Below are positions 18,081 through 26,851 of a stretch of 64,000 nucleotides of DNA, piece by piece. The stretch spans positions 1-64,000 of the forward strand of contig JAFLJO010000079.1 of NCBI GenBank assembly GCA_022712975.1, written 5' to 3'. The notes below the pieces were generated by a model. That model ran no database searches. It had not been told where the DNA came from and saw only the letters and a program-made list of their open reading frames with translations. Source of the stretch: Desulfocapsa sp. (GTDB taxonomy: Bacteria; Desulfobacterota; Desulfobulbia; Desulfobulbales; Desulfocapsaceae). The translations under genes were made by a program, and so were the position numbers. How positions within the stretch are numbered: the stretch's first letter is position 1; the number at the start of each line of letters is the position of its first letter.

Positions 18081-18111
18081 TGATTCACGCTAGAAAGGCT
18101 ATTTTGTGTCG

Positions 18112-18147
18112 AAAACAGTCGCCTAGTAACCAATTTCGACTGTTTTT
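18112..18147 (+). terminator. Rho-independent terminator after the lytic transglycosylase
   Basis: AAAACAGTCG (18112-18121) is perfectly inverted as CGACTGTTTT, followed by TT. The stem is 10 bp with a 15-base loop; A-run upstream and T-run downstream mean it may work in both directions. It ends the long arg-lys-dap block. Confidence 0.7.
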
Positions 18148-18223
18148 AAAATGGGTTTGCTCTGATCTCAAGTGTACTTGACTGGAAGTAAAGAAAGATG
18201 AGAATGACTAGTAAGAGCATTAC

Positions 18224-18784
18224 ATGAAACACCTTATGACATTGCCAAATATACTTACCGGATTGCGAATTGCGATGATTCCTTTTATGGTGATTCTGTT
18301 AATGAAAGAACAGACCATTTGTATTGCGCTTTTCGCTTGGTCTATTTTTACACTTGCGGCTCTCACCGATTGGCTTGATGGGTATTTGGCGCGGAAGCTT
18401 AACGCCGTGACAGTTTTGGGCAAATTTATGGATCCACTTGCTGATAAACTTCTTGTTACTGCTGCTCTTCTTATGCTGATTCCGCTAGACCGTGTCCCTG
18501 CTTGGGTCTGTCTTATCATTATTACTCGGGAGATTTTTATTACCGGTATCCGCGGCCTTGCCGCCTCAACCGGAATGGTGATGGCAGCAGATAATTTAGG
18601 GAAAATTAAAAGTAATTTTCAGTATTACGGTGTGGGGTTTCTCATTTTCCCGCTTAATCTTCTCCCTATTCCGTATCAGTACGAAATTGGAATGATCCTG
18701 ATTTATATCTCCGTTGTCCTGAGTGTCTGGTCTGCTGTCAACTACACGTATAAATTGCGTGATATTTTTGTTGAGACTTCCTGA
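18224..18784 (+). CDS. pgsA: CDP-diacylglycerol-glycerol-3-phosphate 3-phosphatidyltransferase
   Basis: 186 residues. An integral membrane enzyme that makes phosphatidylglycerol phosphate. The CDP-alcohol phosphotransferase motif D-x2-DG-x2-AR-x8-G-x3-D-x3-D is seen in 'DWLDGYLARKLNAVTVLGKFMDPLADK'. Several hydrophobic segments follow, and the N-terminal 'LPNILTGLRI' is typical of PgsA as opposed to phosphatidylserine synthase. It is the last protein gene before tRNA-Leu. Confidence 0.93.
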   Translation: MKHLMTLPNILTGLRIAMIPFMVILLMKEQTICIALFAWSIFTLAALTDWLDGYLARKLNAVTVLGKFMDPLADKLLVTAALLMLIPLDRVPAWVCLIIITREIFITGIRGLAASTGMVMAADNLGKIKSNFQYYGVGFLIFPLNLLPIPYQYEIGMILIYISVVLSVWSAVNYTYKLRDIFVETS

Positions 18785-18798
18785 ACCGTCCATTTTTC

Positions 18799-18828
18799 TT
18801 GACACTTTAGAGGGAGTTATTGTATTAA
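18799..18828 (+). promoter_or_regulatory. Sigma-70-type promoter of tRNA-Leu
   Basis: A perfect -35 TTGACA (18799-18804) is followed after 18 bases by TATTAA (18823-18828), within TGTATTAAT. The tRNA begins 26 bases downstream, a normal distance for a tRNA leader. Confidence 0.65.
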
Positions 18829-18853
18829 TCATCACCCTATCCATTCCACATGT

Positions 18854-18940
18854 GCCGGAGTGGTGAAACTGGTAGACGCACTGGATTCAAAATCCAGCGG
18901 ATGTATGTCCATGTCGGTTCGATTCCGACCTCCGGCACCA
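18854..18940 (+). tRNA. tRNA-Leu (anticodon CAA)
   Basis: 87 bases with CCA encoded. The acceptor stem GCCGGAG pairs with CTCCGGC. The anticodon stem CTGGA/TCCAG encloses TTCAAAA, giving anticodon CAA. A long variable arm (CGGATGTATGTCCATG) marks class II tRNA-Leu, and the T-arm holds GTTCGATTC. It has its own promoter and a strong terminator. No integrase gene or attachment-site duplication is seen next to it. Confidence 0.97.
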
Positions 18941-18949
18941 TTTGTTATT

Positions 18950-18990
18950 AGCCCGAAACTCACTGATTATAGTGAGCTTCGGGCTTTTTT
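18950..18990 (+). terminator. Rho-independent terminator after tRNA-Leu
   Basis: AGCCCGAA and TTCGGGCT, with an inner CTCAC/GTGAG stem, form a hairpin followed by TTTTTT. A textbook strong terminator. Confidence 0.9.
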
Positions 18991-19018
18991 GGTTTGGTTA
19001 CCGGAGAATGTTTTGTAA

Positions 19019-19059
19019 GCCGATTGGATTATGTATTAATCATACGCAATCCAGTCGGG
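19019..19059. repeat. Imperfect inverted repeat between tRNA-Leu and the NtrC-type gene
   Basis: GCCGATTGGATTATGTAT pairs with its inverse (ATACGCAATCCAGTCGGG) with a few mismatches and a short AT loop. It lies 52 bases beyond the 3' end of the leftward regulator gene and could help end that transcript. No T-run follows on either strand. Confidence 0.4.
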
Positions 19060-19111
19060 CCGTGAAACTGTGAGTAGTTATTTTTTAACTTGTCTTTGCC
19101 TTCACCACTCA

Positions 19112-20530
19112 TTATCTAAATTGATTCCCATCAATATCATACCTCCGAATTATTTTTTGCAGAGCAGCCCTAGTCAAGTCTGATAAACGTGCGGCCTGAG
19201 AAATGTTCCCCTTACACTGCTTGAGTAGTCGATGAACATATTGTCGAGTAAACGAATCAAGGCAACTCTCTTTTGCTTCTTTGTAAGGGATCATTCCCTT
19301 GTCCGCACCCTGAATTACAGCAGTACCTAGAGCCGGTAGAGAGGTTCCAAGTTTTAAATGTTTTTGATCAATTACAGATCCAGGACAGAAGAGAACGGCT
19401 CTGCGAATTACATTTTGCAACTCTCTTATATTGCCGGGCCAGTTATGCTGAAACAGAGGTTCAAGTGCTGTTTCTGAGAATGATTTTTCACTGTTGTTTA
19501 GTTCGCCGCCTGCCTTTTTGAGAAAGAAGTTTGCCAGAAGAGGAATGTCTTCTGGTATTGCGATAAGAGAGGGCATATGCACGGTAAGGACCTCAAGACG
19601 ATAATAGAGATCCTTCCGAAATTTGCTTTCGGTGATCTTTTTTTCAAGATCGGCATTTGTTGAGGCAATGATACGCACATCTATTTTAGTTGAAGTATCA
19701 GCGCCAAGCGGTTTTATTTCCTGTTCCTGAAGAACCCGCAGCAATTTTGTCTGTAGATTAACCGGAATGTCACCGATCTCATCTAAACAGAGAGTCCCGC
19801 CATTTGCTTGGGAGAACAGCCCGGCGTGGTCTTTATCGGCTCCTGTAAAAGCCCCCTTTGAGTAGCCAAAGAGTTCTGACTCAAGTAAGTTTTCAGGTAT
19901 TGCCGGACAGTTTACCATAATAAAAGGTTTTGCTGATCGTGGGCTGAGACTATGTATGGCTCTGGCACAAAGCTCTTTACCGGTGCCGGATGCTCCCCGG
20001 ATAAGGACGGTATATTCGCTGTTTGCTGAGGTCTTGATAGTTTCGTAGAGTCTTTGCATGGTAGGACTTTGCCCGATAAATTCAGGAACCGATCCGGCAG
20101 AGCTGATTTTGCTGCGCAATTTCTTGTTTTCCTCAAGGAGTTTGCCACGTTCCAATCCTTTCTGAAGTGTTCTGATCAGGTTATCAAGTTCCAGGGGCTT
20201 GGTTACAAAATCCCACGCTCCATGGCGGATGGCATCCACGGCCAGTTCTATTGTGCCGTACCCGGTCATCAGGATAACGGTCTGTTCTGGCTCATTGCTG
20301 CGAATACGATCAAGAGCTTCAAGTCCATCCATGTCGCCCATCATGATATCCATTAGAACAAGAGCAACTTCCTGCCCGGATAGAATGTCGAGGGCTTCTT
20401 TGCCACTTGCTGCAGTGAGTACATCGACATTAGGCAGACGCTTGGCAAAGCTTCGTTTTAAGCCGCTAAGCAGATCCGGTTCATCGTCAACAAGCAGGAG
20501 TCTTGCGGGAGAGGGGGCATGTTTATTCAT
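19112..20530 (-). CDS. Sigma-54-dependent response regulator (NtrC family)
   Basis: 472 residues. Receiver domain at residues 10-125 with the phospho-acceptor in 'LVLMDIMMG' and the 'VTKPLELD' lysine. AAA+ domain at about 155-390: Walker A 'GASGTGKE', sigma-54-contact loop 'GAFTGA', Walker B 'GGTLCLDEIGD' and arginine finger region. A Fis-type HTH ends the protein ('GNISQAARLSDLTRAALQKIIRRY'). It would activate sigma-54 promoters when phosphorylated. The gene overlaps the 3' end of the haem-sensor histidine kinase by 8 bases, which makes that kinase its natural partner. Its targets are unknown; the divergent transporter operon is an obvious candidate, but I did not find a -24/-12 site there. 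Confidence 0.95.
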   Translation of the reverse strand: MNKHAPSPARLLLVDDEPDLLSGLKRSFAKRLPNVDVLTAASGKEALDILSGQEVALVLMDIMMGDMDGLEALDRIRSNEPEQTVILMTGYGTIELAVDAIRHGAWDFVTKPLELDNLIRTLQKGLERGKLLEENKKLRSKISSAGSVPEFIGQSPTMQRLYETIKTSANSEYTVLIRGASGTGKELCARAIHSLSPRSAKPFIMVNCPAIPENLLESELFGYSKGAFTGADKDHAGLFSQANGGTLCLDEIGDIPVNLQTKLLRVLQEQEIKPLGADTSTKIDVRIIASTNADLEKKITESKFRKDLYYRLEVLTVHMPSLIAIPEDIPLLANFFLKKAGGELNNSEKSFSETALEPLFQHNWPGNIRELQNVIRRAVLFCPGSVIDQKHLKLGTSLPALGTAVIQGADKGMIPYKEAKESCLDSFTRQYVHRLLKQCKGNISQAARLSDLTRAALQKIIRRYDIDGNQFR

Positions 20531-23021
20531 TGGTTATGCTCTTTTCGGATATGGGTATGGGTAATGTAATTGTAAAATGTGAGCCGCATCCGGGTGTTGA
20601 CTGCACTCTGATTTCACCATCATGTTCGCTGATGATTCCGTAGCTGACGGACAAGCCAAGACCTGTACCCTGGCCGGGTTTCTTGGTACTGAAAAAAGGG
20701 TCGAAAATTTTATCCAGGATGTCTTTGTCGATTCCCGGTCCATCATCTTCAATGTCTATGAGTATATGGTTGTTTTTAGATCGGGTAGTGATAGCGATCT
20801 TCCCTTTGTTCCCAACTGCATGCACACTGTTCATTATCAGATTCACCAGTACCTGCTGGATTCGTCTGCTGTCCATCAAGCAGTGAGGTAGACTACTGTC
20901 CAAGTTACAGGTAAGGGTGATCTGATTGTTCTTGAATTGTTGCCCAACCATTGAAAGAACACTTTCGATGGATTCATTAACTGATCCGAGCTGTCGTTCT
21001 ATTCGAGATTCTCCGCTGCGTGAAAAATCAAGAAGGTCTGCAACAATTCGTTTACAGTTTTCCGCATGTCGTTCAATTGTGCTGATATCAGTATAGATTT
21101 CTTCGTTATCCCTGTTGGCTTCTTTTATAATATCTGTATGACAGAGAATAACTCCAAGGGGATTGTTGATCTCATGTGCAACACCCGCTGCAAGCTGCCC
21201 TACGGCAACGAGTTTTTCTGTCTGTTGAATTCGCTGTTCCGTTTCCTTGATGCTTGTCACATCTTTTGCCAGACAGACAATGGCCTGAATTGAATTATCT
21301 TTATTTAAAATTGGATAGAAGGAGATAGCAAAAATAGACCCATCATCCAGCTGAATATCTTTTGTGTGTTGCTTTTCTTCCTGCAGATCAAGTTCCTGCA
21401 GTTGTCCACTGAAAAGGCATTGTTGTACTGACGAAATGGCATCAATGGATTGTCCTATGATTTCCCCCATATTCAAGTTATCTCGAAGCAGAAAACTCTG
21501 ATTGGCCATTTGCAAACGCCCATCAGGTGTCAGCAGGATCAGGGGATCACTTATACCGTCAAAGACAGACTGAAGGAGTTCTGTGCTTTGACGAAGGCTC
21601 TGCATATTTTTCATACTTTCTATGGTGAGCCCGATTTGCTTCCCTATGGAAAGAAGGAGTTCCTGAAGTGCATCGTCTAACATTTCACAGCGGAGTTCAG
21701 TGATAAACATAATTCCAAGAAGACGCTTGCGACAGCTGAGAGGTATGGAAATATTGAGCATGTCATATTTTTCCGATGGGATACTTTTAATCTGCTCATG
21801 GTCAATTTTTTGCTGTTGCTGTTCCAGCTTGGGAGAATTCTCTGCGCATTGCAGGACATAGGTGTTTGTGTTGGTATCATGGAGATAGATACCGGCTCCT
21901 TTTGCCGGAATAACTTGCAGGGTTTCATGGAGTACCTGGTGAAGAGTGGTTTGCAGGTTGTCCGTTCTGGTTATAAGGCTGGTAAGTGTGTTGTGCAGCA
22001 TTAACTCTTTGTTTCTTTGCTTTACCTGTTTTCTTGCCCCGGTTTCCGAACGTTTTAGCGCTTCTGTCCGATCAGCAACAATAATTTCGAGATTGTCGGT
22101 ATACTCAACCAGTCGTGAACGGCTTTTCTGCAGATGTTTCACCAGGGTTCTGGCACTGCGAAACAGCTCTTCCAGCTCTTCCTTATGCCCCTTCATTCCT
22201 TGTGGGGCAGGCGATTTGTCACTGTCGTCAAGAGTTGTACGGAAAAGTGTCAAAAGATCCCGCAGGTTTGTGATGATAAGCTGGTGAAATAAAAGCCAGA
22301 TCGTGGAGTAAAGCAGTAGAGCCAGGAGCAGAACGGTTCCAAACATTTGAAATGATCTGTTCCATATTTGAGTAAGACCTTCTTCCAGCGGGATGGAAAT
22401 AGAAAGAATGCCTCCGACTTCATCGACTTTTTGTTGAAAGCCGCGGACTTCACCATAGGATTGATTGATTACTGCTGGTGCATTTTCAGGTTCTCCATGG
22501 CAATGCATGCAGGAAGCACTGAAGATAACCGGGCGGTACAAGGTAAAATATCGTTCTGAGTCCAATCGTTTTACAGTATGCCATTCCTGTTCTTCAGGGT
22601 GCGCACGAAAATACTCTATCATTTCCCGTTCCTGCGTGTTTGCCTCAAAATCTGGATTTCTTGCACCCATGGCTGTCCGCCGATATTTGATGGCTGGCAG
22701 CGTCTCTTTGAAACGATCCATGATAACCCGGGTTATGTAGGAGGTGGACATGGCTTCAATGATAAACTGATCCTCATCCAGTTCCTCATACATGCGCGGC
22801 CGCAATACTTCGCGGATGTAACTACGTGTTGATTCAAGATAGGCCATAACCAACTCGGTTTGTTTGAAGATCTTCTCTTCAAGCAGGTTTTTCTGGAAAT
22901 GATAGATGATGGTCGTTGTAAAGAGGCAGAAACAGAAGAGAATAATACCTAAGCCCACTTGAAATTGCCGCTTGAGGTTATGCTGATCCTTGTCGGCCAA
23001 ATCTCGGATAATGTTTTTCAT
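20523..23021 (-). CDS. Haem-c sensor histidine kinase (DUF3365/Tll0287-like, GAF, PAS)
   Basis: 832 residues from the ATG at 23021; the track's extra 61 residues upstream lack any domain and are rejected. In order: transmembrane helix at 20-42; periplasmic Tll0287-like/DUF3365 domain with one c-type haem motif 'CMHCH' at 171-175; second helix at about 226-247; a HAMP-like linker and coiled coil; a GAF-like domain; a PAS domain ('[22 protein letters not shown]'); HisKA with the phospho-His in '[14 protein letters not shown]'; HATPase with '[12 protein letters not shown]', 'DDGPGID' and '[12 protein letters not shown]'. It probably senses redox state or a haem ligand outside the inner membrane and phosphorylates the NtrC-type regulator it overlaps. 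The sensor closely resembles that of the Ser/Thr kinase-like protein at 29557. Confidence 0.93.
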   Translation of the reverse strand: MKNIIRDLADKDQHNLKRQFQVGLGIILFCFCLFTTTIIYHFQKNLLEEKIFKQTELVMAYLESTRSYIREVLRPRMYEELDEDQFIIEAMSTSYITRVIMDRFKETLPAIKYRRTAMGARNPDFEANTQEREMIEYFRAHPEEQEWHTVKRLDSERYFTLYRPVIFSASCMHCHGEPENAPAVINQSYGEVRGFQQKVDEVGGILSISIPLEEGLTQIWNRSFQMFGTVLLLALLLYSTIWLLFHQLIITNLRDLLTLFRTTLDDSDKSPAPQGMKGHKEELEELFRSARTLVKHLQKSRSRLVEYTDNLEIIVADRTEALKRSETGARKQVKQRNKELMLHNTLTSLITRTDNLQTTLHQVLHETLQVIPAKGAGIYLHDTNTNTYVLQCAENSPKLEQQQQKIDHEQIKSIPSEKYDMLNISIPLSCRKRLLGIMFITELRCEMLDDALQELLLSIGKQIGLTIESMKNMQSLRQSTELLQSVFDGISDPLILLTPDGRLQMANQSFLLRDNLNMGEIIGQSIDAISSVQQCLFSGQLQELDLQEEKQHTKDIQLDDGSIFAISFYPILNKDNSIQAIVCLAKDVTSIKETEQRIQQTEKLVAVGQLAAGVAHEINNPLGVILCHTDIIKEANRDNEEIYTDISTIERHAENCKRIVADLLDFSRSGESRIERQLGSVNESIESVLSMVGQQFKNNQITLTCNLDSSLPHCLMDSRRIQQVLVNLIMNSVHAVGNKGKIAITTRSKNNHILIDIEDDGPGIDKDILDKIFDPFFSTKKPGQGTGLGLSVSYGIISEHDGEIRVQSTPGCGSHFTITLPIPISEKSITNE

Positions 23022-23272
23022 TGTACCCACTCTCAGATTGTAAAGTGAAAAAGGAACCCTGCTTCCGAGAGTATACACGTTCTGTATCCATGTGCAAACC
23101 GAAGGATGCACTATTCGTATGCGTTTGTTGGATTTTGTAAATGTAATTTGAATTATAGTGTCGTTATATTGGGAACTTATGCAGGGTGTCTGTTTTTGTT
23201 TCAATCAGGAGCAAAATTTGCATAAGTGTGTACAGTGATCATTCAAAAAAATTTTACAGAGGAAACTTTAAA

Positions 23273-23518
23273 ATGCAGCGTACTTTTCTCACACCTGTAC
23301 TTGTTTTATTCGGCATAATCGGAATCTGCTGTTTGATGGCAACAACAACACTTTTTGATCCGCTTATTCGCTTTATCCATACAGGAGAGATTACGCCTAT
23401 GCAGACGGTTTATTGTCTCCTCTTTGCCGTAGGCGGTTTTGCTGCCTATTTTCACCTTTTAAATCTTATCTGCAGTTACTTTGTGCCTCGTATTGATACG
23501 AAGTACAAAGCCAAGTGA
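23273..23518 (+). CDS. Small two-helix membrane protein
   Basis: 81 residues from the ATG at 23273, with AGAGGA upstream; the track start at 23186 is not supported. Two hydrophobic segments ('TPVLVLFGIIGICCLMATTTLF' and 'TVYCLLFAVGGFAAYFHLLNLICSYF') are joined by a short acidic loop. I do not recognise a family. It lies 80 bases upstream of the YeiH-type transporter in the same direction and may be an accessory subunit. It diverges from the histidine kinase over a 251-base region that should hold both promoters. Confidence 0.7.
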   Translation: MQRTFLTPVLVLFGIIGICCLMATTTLFDPLIRFIHTGEITPMQTVYCLLFAVGGFAAYFHLLNLICSYFVPRIDTKYKAK

Positions 23519-23598
23519 AGCAAATGAAGGAGGCTTAACGCAGTAATAATGGGGAAGAAAGAAATAACTATTACCATCAAAAAAGAAGGAGGATCTAT

Positions 23599-25227
23599 AT
23601 GTCACAAATAAAAGACCAGATGCCGGCCCTGATCATGGGCGGGTCTTTACTTATTTATGGACTCATTGCAAAAACAGGTGCCATGTTACCCATGGCGAAA
23701 TACTTGGGCACCCATAAAACAATGGACTTACAGGTCACCCTGACCTTGATAGTAGGGTGCATCGCACTTGTTGGAGCCATTGTTAGTACTACACGAAAAT
23801 CCGGAACCTCTAATATCGATATATTTGTTCTGCGCCCACTTGCTGGAATTGTTTTCATTCTGGTGCTGGCCATGGTTATTCGCTGGTACGCAGAGCCGTT
23901 GATGAAGATTACCAGTGTGGCTTTGCAGCCACTTCTTGGTTTTAAAATTTATAAGGTCTTAAATCTTAACTATGTTGTTTTAGGAATCCTGGTTGGTGTG
24001 GTATTGACGAACACTTGGGGAATCCCGAAATTTGCAGCAGAAGGAGTCAAGTGTGCTCGTTTTGTCCTGAAAATGGGAGTCATCATGCTTGGTGCTAAGT
24101 ATTCACTTGCTGAGCTTGCAAAACTTGGTGCTTATTCAGTTCTTTTGGTTGGTTTTTTCGTACTTGGTACTGTTTTTCTAGTACTCTGGCTGGGGAATCT
24201 ATTCAAACAGCCAAAATCCATGACAGGCGTTCTTGCTGCTGGAATGGGCGTCTGTGGTGTTTCCGCAACTGTTGCCGTAGCACCTGTTGTAAAAGCCAAG
24301 GCTGCTGAAATGGCCTATACCATCGGAACTATTCTTTCCTTTGGTATCATTTGTATGTTTGTTTTCCCAACCATCGGACATCTCGCCAATATGACTCCCG
24401 TGCAGTTTGGGGCCTGGGCAGGAACCGGAATTTTAAACTCTGCTCAAGTTGCTGCTGCTGCTCTTGCTTTTAATTCGGTGGATATTGAAACCCTGAAGGT
24501 TGCCGAGATCTTCAACATTACCCGCGTTCTTTTTCTACCCATTATTGTTCTGGTACTTGCCACATGGTTTGGAAAGGAAACAGGCCAGAAGTTAACTTTC
24601 AAAAGCGTTGTTATTGATAAGTTCCCAGTGTTTATCATCGGCTTTCTGTTGCTTTTTTTCTTGTCTTCAATGGGTGTTTTCTCACCAGCAAGTCATTACA
24701 AAGGAAAATATATAGATGTATCCTATAGTGAGCGTACTCAGGTTACTCCTGAAGGGTTGGAAAGTTTAAACAGTGCCATGGCCGCAAATGAGTTTTCCGG
24801 TCTGACTCCAAAACAGCTTGAAGCAGTAACAGATCTTGTTAAACAGTACCAAATAGCTGGTAACTTTGCTGACCGCAACGACAAAAAAGTCTTTGAACAG
24901 GTAGGTCGTGCCCGTATGGCAGAGTTGGAAGGTGTTCTTGCAGCTGCTAAAGGCAAGCAGCTAACATTGTCCGCTGATGTCAAGGAGGCGCTTAAGCATG
25001 CGGTTAAGCAGGTCCACAAGGAATCCAGAACGGTTGTTGCCCTTACTGACTTTATGATCTGGTTTTTTGCCTTTGGTTTAATTGGCCTTGGTATGCAGAT
25101 CACCAAAAAATCCATTACTCAGGCTGGTGGATGGCCGATAGTTATAGGTATTATTGCAGGAGTCACCAAGGCAACACTTTCTTTCTTTGTTGTCCTCTGG
25201 TTGATTAAAGATGTTGTTCTAAATTAA
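23599..25227 (+). CDS. YeiH-family putative sulfate exporter
   Basis: 542 residues with about 11 hydrophobic segments. The core matches the YeiH/UPF0324 family: 'GVVLTNTWGIPKF', 'VLKMGVIMLGAKYSL', 'GVCGVSATVAVAPVVKAK' and 'GTGILNSAQVAAAALAF'. Members are annotated as putative sulfate exporters; direct biochemical proof is thin. The protein is longer than the usual 330-350 residues: it has an N-terminal extension with extra helices and a hydrophilic insert of about 120 residues (around 365-485) before the last two helices. A strong AAGGAGG precedes the start. In a sulfur disproportionator or sulfide oxidiser, sulfate export would be a main flux; here it sits among redox-sensing kinases. Confidence 0.85.
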   Translation: MSQIKDQMPALIMGGSLLIYGLIAKTGAMLPMAKYLGTHKTMDLQVTLTLIVGCIALVGAIVSTTRKSGTSNIDIFVLRPLAGIVFILVLAMVIRWYAEPLMKITSVALQPLLGFKIYKVLNLNYVVLGILVGVVLTNTWGIPKFAAEGVKCARFVLKMGVIMLGAKYSLAELAKLGAYSVLLVGFFVLGTVFLVLWLGNLFKQPKSMTGVLAAGMGVCGVSATVAVAPVVKAKAAEMAYTIGTILSFGIICMFVFPTIGHLANMTPVQFGAWAGTGILNSAQVAAAALAFNSVDIETLKVAEIFNITRVLFLPIIVLVLATWFGKETGQKLTFKSVVIDKFPVFIIGFLLLFFLSSMGVFSPASHYKGKYIDVSYSERTQVTPEGLESLNSAMAANEFSGLTPKQLEAVTDLVKQYQIAGNFADRNDKKVFEQVGRARMAELEGVLAAAKGKQLTLSADVKEALKHAVKQVHKESRTVVALTDFMIWFFAFGLIGLGMQITKKSITQAGGWPIVIGIIAGVTKATLSFFVVLWLIKDVVLN

Positions 25228-25248
25228 TCTCCAACCAAGGAGCCTAGA

Positions 25249-25455
25249 ATGAGTGATAAAGAAAAAAAAATAACTATTGAAACCGGTGATTCAGGGAAAG
25301 GAACTACTGAGCTACCAGCTAGTGCAAATACTGAAGAACTGGAGGAACGTGCTCTTTCTGTTTTTTCCAGTGATCGTAATGAAGACATAACTGCTCTTGT
25401 TTTATGTCTCCTTACCGCCTTTTTGGTTTTGCTCTTTACCAAGTGGTTAGTGTAA
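25249..25455 (+). CDS. Small tail-anchored membrane protein
   Basis: 68 residues, 21 bases after the transporter, with AAGGAGC before the ATG. A polar, charged N-terminal 45 residues is followed by one C-terminal helix ('ITALVLCLLTAFLVLLFTKWLV'). No family is recognised. Position and translation signal suggest an accessory subunit of the transporter. The first residues (KEKKITIE) resemble a 20-codon unassigned frame just before the transporter start. Confidence 0.7.
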   Translation: MSDKEKKITIETGDSGKGTTELPASANTEELEERALSVFSSDRNEDITALVLCLLTAFLVLLFTKWLV

Positions 25456-25456
25456 T

Positions 25457-25565
25457 GTAAGAGTCCACCAGCCCCCCATCTTTGAGCGATCAGGACGTCC
25501 CATATAGGAGTAACTATTATGTGGTGTCTTGATCACTCAAACTTAGAGTACTGGTAAACTCTTGC
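25457..25565. repeat. Long imperfect inverted repeat after the transporter operon
   Basis: Arms of about 40 bases. The inner 16 (TTTGAGCGATCAGGAC, 25481-25496; inverse at 25526-25541) differ at two positions, both transitions. The outer part (GTAAGAGT...ACCAG) also matches its inverse, with more changes. The apex is about 29 bases. It could be a folded 3' UTR or processing signal for the transporter transcript. Confidence 0.6.
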
Positions 25566-25600
25566 AAAAAGATGTAATTTGTAGGTATTCAAAATCCATC

Positions 25601-25624
25601 ATGGCTGGTTCTTTTACCAGCCAT
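25601..25624 (+). terminator. Hairpin terminator upstream of the usp gene
   Basis: ATGGCTGGT and ACCAGCCAT form a perfect 9-bp stem with a TCTTTT loop, followed by GGTATTTTCTATTT. It probably separates the transporter transcript from the usp-kinase genes. The usp Shine-Dalgarno begins 18 bases later. Confidence 0.55.
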
Positions 25625-25658
25625 GGTATTTTCTATTTCATGGAAGGTGGTTTTTTAT

Positions 25659-26132
25659 ATGTTTAGTCATGTTTTACTTTGTACACATGGTACGGAAGGG
25701 GCCAAGAAAGCAGAGGCTTTAGTCTTTGCAAAACTGCAAAATGCTCCCAACCTTAAGGTTAGCGTACTCACGGTACTTGATGAAGATTGGCGTGATATGA
25801 CTGGTGATGACTGGCTTAATTCGAGCAAGACCCACACTACTTTTCTCGATCATGTTGAAAATCAGATGAATGAAGAAATAGCCGAAGAGTGGCAACGGAT
25901 TAAAACGAGCTATCCGCTTGCAGAACGTGCGAATTTTCTGCAAAGTACAGGAAACATAGCCAAAACCATTACAAGAACTGCTAAAAAACTTGGTTGCGAT
26001 CTGATTGTTATTGGACCCTGGTGCAAGCCTAAAAAATTCTCAATACACAGTACAAGGCTGGGTCTGCGAGACACCATGAAAAACAAAAACTTGCATCCAC
26101 TGTTACCATGCCCTCTTCTTATAGCGTCATAG
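25659..26132 (+). CDS. Universal stress protein (UspA family)
   Basis: 157 residues from the ATG at 25659, preceded by GGAAGGTGG; the track's earlier start is not needed. The Usp fold opens with 'SHVLLCTHGTEGAKKAEAL' and ends with 'KKLGCDLIVIGPWCK...LLPCPLLIAS', where the G-x2-G-x9-G(S/T) ATP motif is altered, so it may not bind ATP. It is cytoplasmic. The neighbouring Ser/Thr kinase carries its own Usp domain, which suggests that Usp modules are part of the local signalling set. Confidence 0.8.
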   Translation: MFSHVLLCTHGTEGAKKAEALVFAKLQNAPNLKVSVLTVLDEDWRDMTGDDWLNSSKTHTTFLDHVENQMNEEIAEEWQRIKTSYPLAERANFLQSTGNIAKTITRTAKKLGCDLIVIGPWCKPKKFSIHSTRLGLRDTMKNKNLHPLLPCPLLIAS

Positions 26133-26134
26133 CT

Positions 26135-26698
26135 ATGACCGACTACGTCGTAACAGAAGAAGTTGATCTGGGCCTGCAGGAACTACCTGCATCCTTTGAT
26201 CTGCAATCCCTTTTCTCCGGTGACAGCCTCCTGCGCTTTCATCCTAACTGGTTTGTCCTGGATTTCCAACAAAACGGAAATTCCTTTACAGCAACCATAA
26301 AAGATTATGTAACAGACGAAGAGTTTCCTTTGTCAGGAAGTTTTGTTTTCAACAGAACTGCCGGGGAACTTCTATACATTCAATTAACTGAAAACATAGA
26401 CTTGGGTATTTCCTTTCTCAATCGTAATAACAAGTTAAAAGTTCAGATTTCTTCAAAGGAAAAAGAAATCGATCCCAATGATCCTCTTCTGCTTTGGATA
26501 CGGGCAATCAAAGAATATATTCGTCTCTATCTGAAACGCACACCAGTCACCCTGTTTTTTCGATTATTAATGAATAAGATGATCCTGAAGATGGACCCGT
26601 CTCAGCGAAAGATTTGTCTCATGATGACGAAGATTACTGCTGTAGAAATTTTGGTCATACTTCTGATTGTGGTTGGATATGGCTTGTTTTTCAGATGA
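26135..26698 (+). CDS. Unknown protein with C-terminal membrane anchor
   Basis: 187 residues from the ATG at 26135, two bases after the usp stop. The track's start 27 bases earlier overlaps usp. Residues 1-120 are predicted beta-rich and soluble ('ELPASFDLQSLFSGDSLLRFHPNWFVLDF'). Then come amphipathic segments and one C-terminal helix ('AVEILVILLIVVGYGLFF'). There is no signal peptide, so the main part faces the cytoplasm. No family is recognised. Tight spacing to usp suggests joint work with it. Confidence 0.65.
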   Translation: MTDYVVTEEVDLGLQELPASFDLQSLFSGDSLLRFHPNWFVLDFQQNGNSFTATIKDYVTDEEFPLSGSFVFNRTAGELLYIQLTENIDLGISFLNRNNKLKVQISSKEKEIDPNDPLLLWIRAIKEYIRLYLKRTPVTLFFRLLMNKMILKMDPSQRKICLMMTKITAVEILVILLIVVGYGLFFR

Positions 26699-26851
26699 TA
26701 CAGAAGTGACAAACCTTTCTTGTAGTATCTTCAAATTGAATTAACCAACCACTGTAATCCTTCCTGTGTAATCTGCCTTCGTGCAATGCCGGGAGATCGT
26801 ATCCGTAAAGCATTTCTGACTAGACCTGTTCTAAAATGGAGGGCTTTTAGT

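Noticed and set aside
18854-18990. tRNA-Leu as an integration site
   Set aside because: No integrase, no repeated 3' tRNA segment downstream; a normal terminator follows.
23022-23204. 61-residue N-terminal extension of the histidine kinase
   Set aside because: No domain or signal; the ATG at 23021 directly precedes the first membrane helix, as in the paralogous sensor.
23022-23272. Sigma-54 (-24/-12) promoter for the transporter operon
   Set aside because: TTGGGAAC...TGC was examined but the GG-to-GC spacing is 7, not 10; no proper site found by eye.
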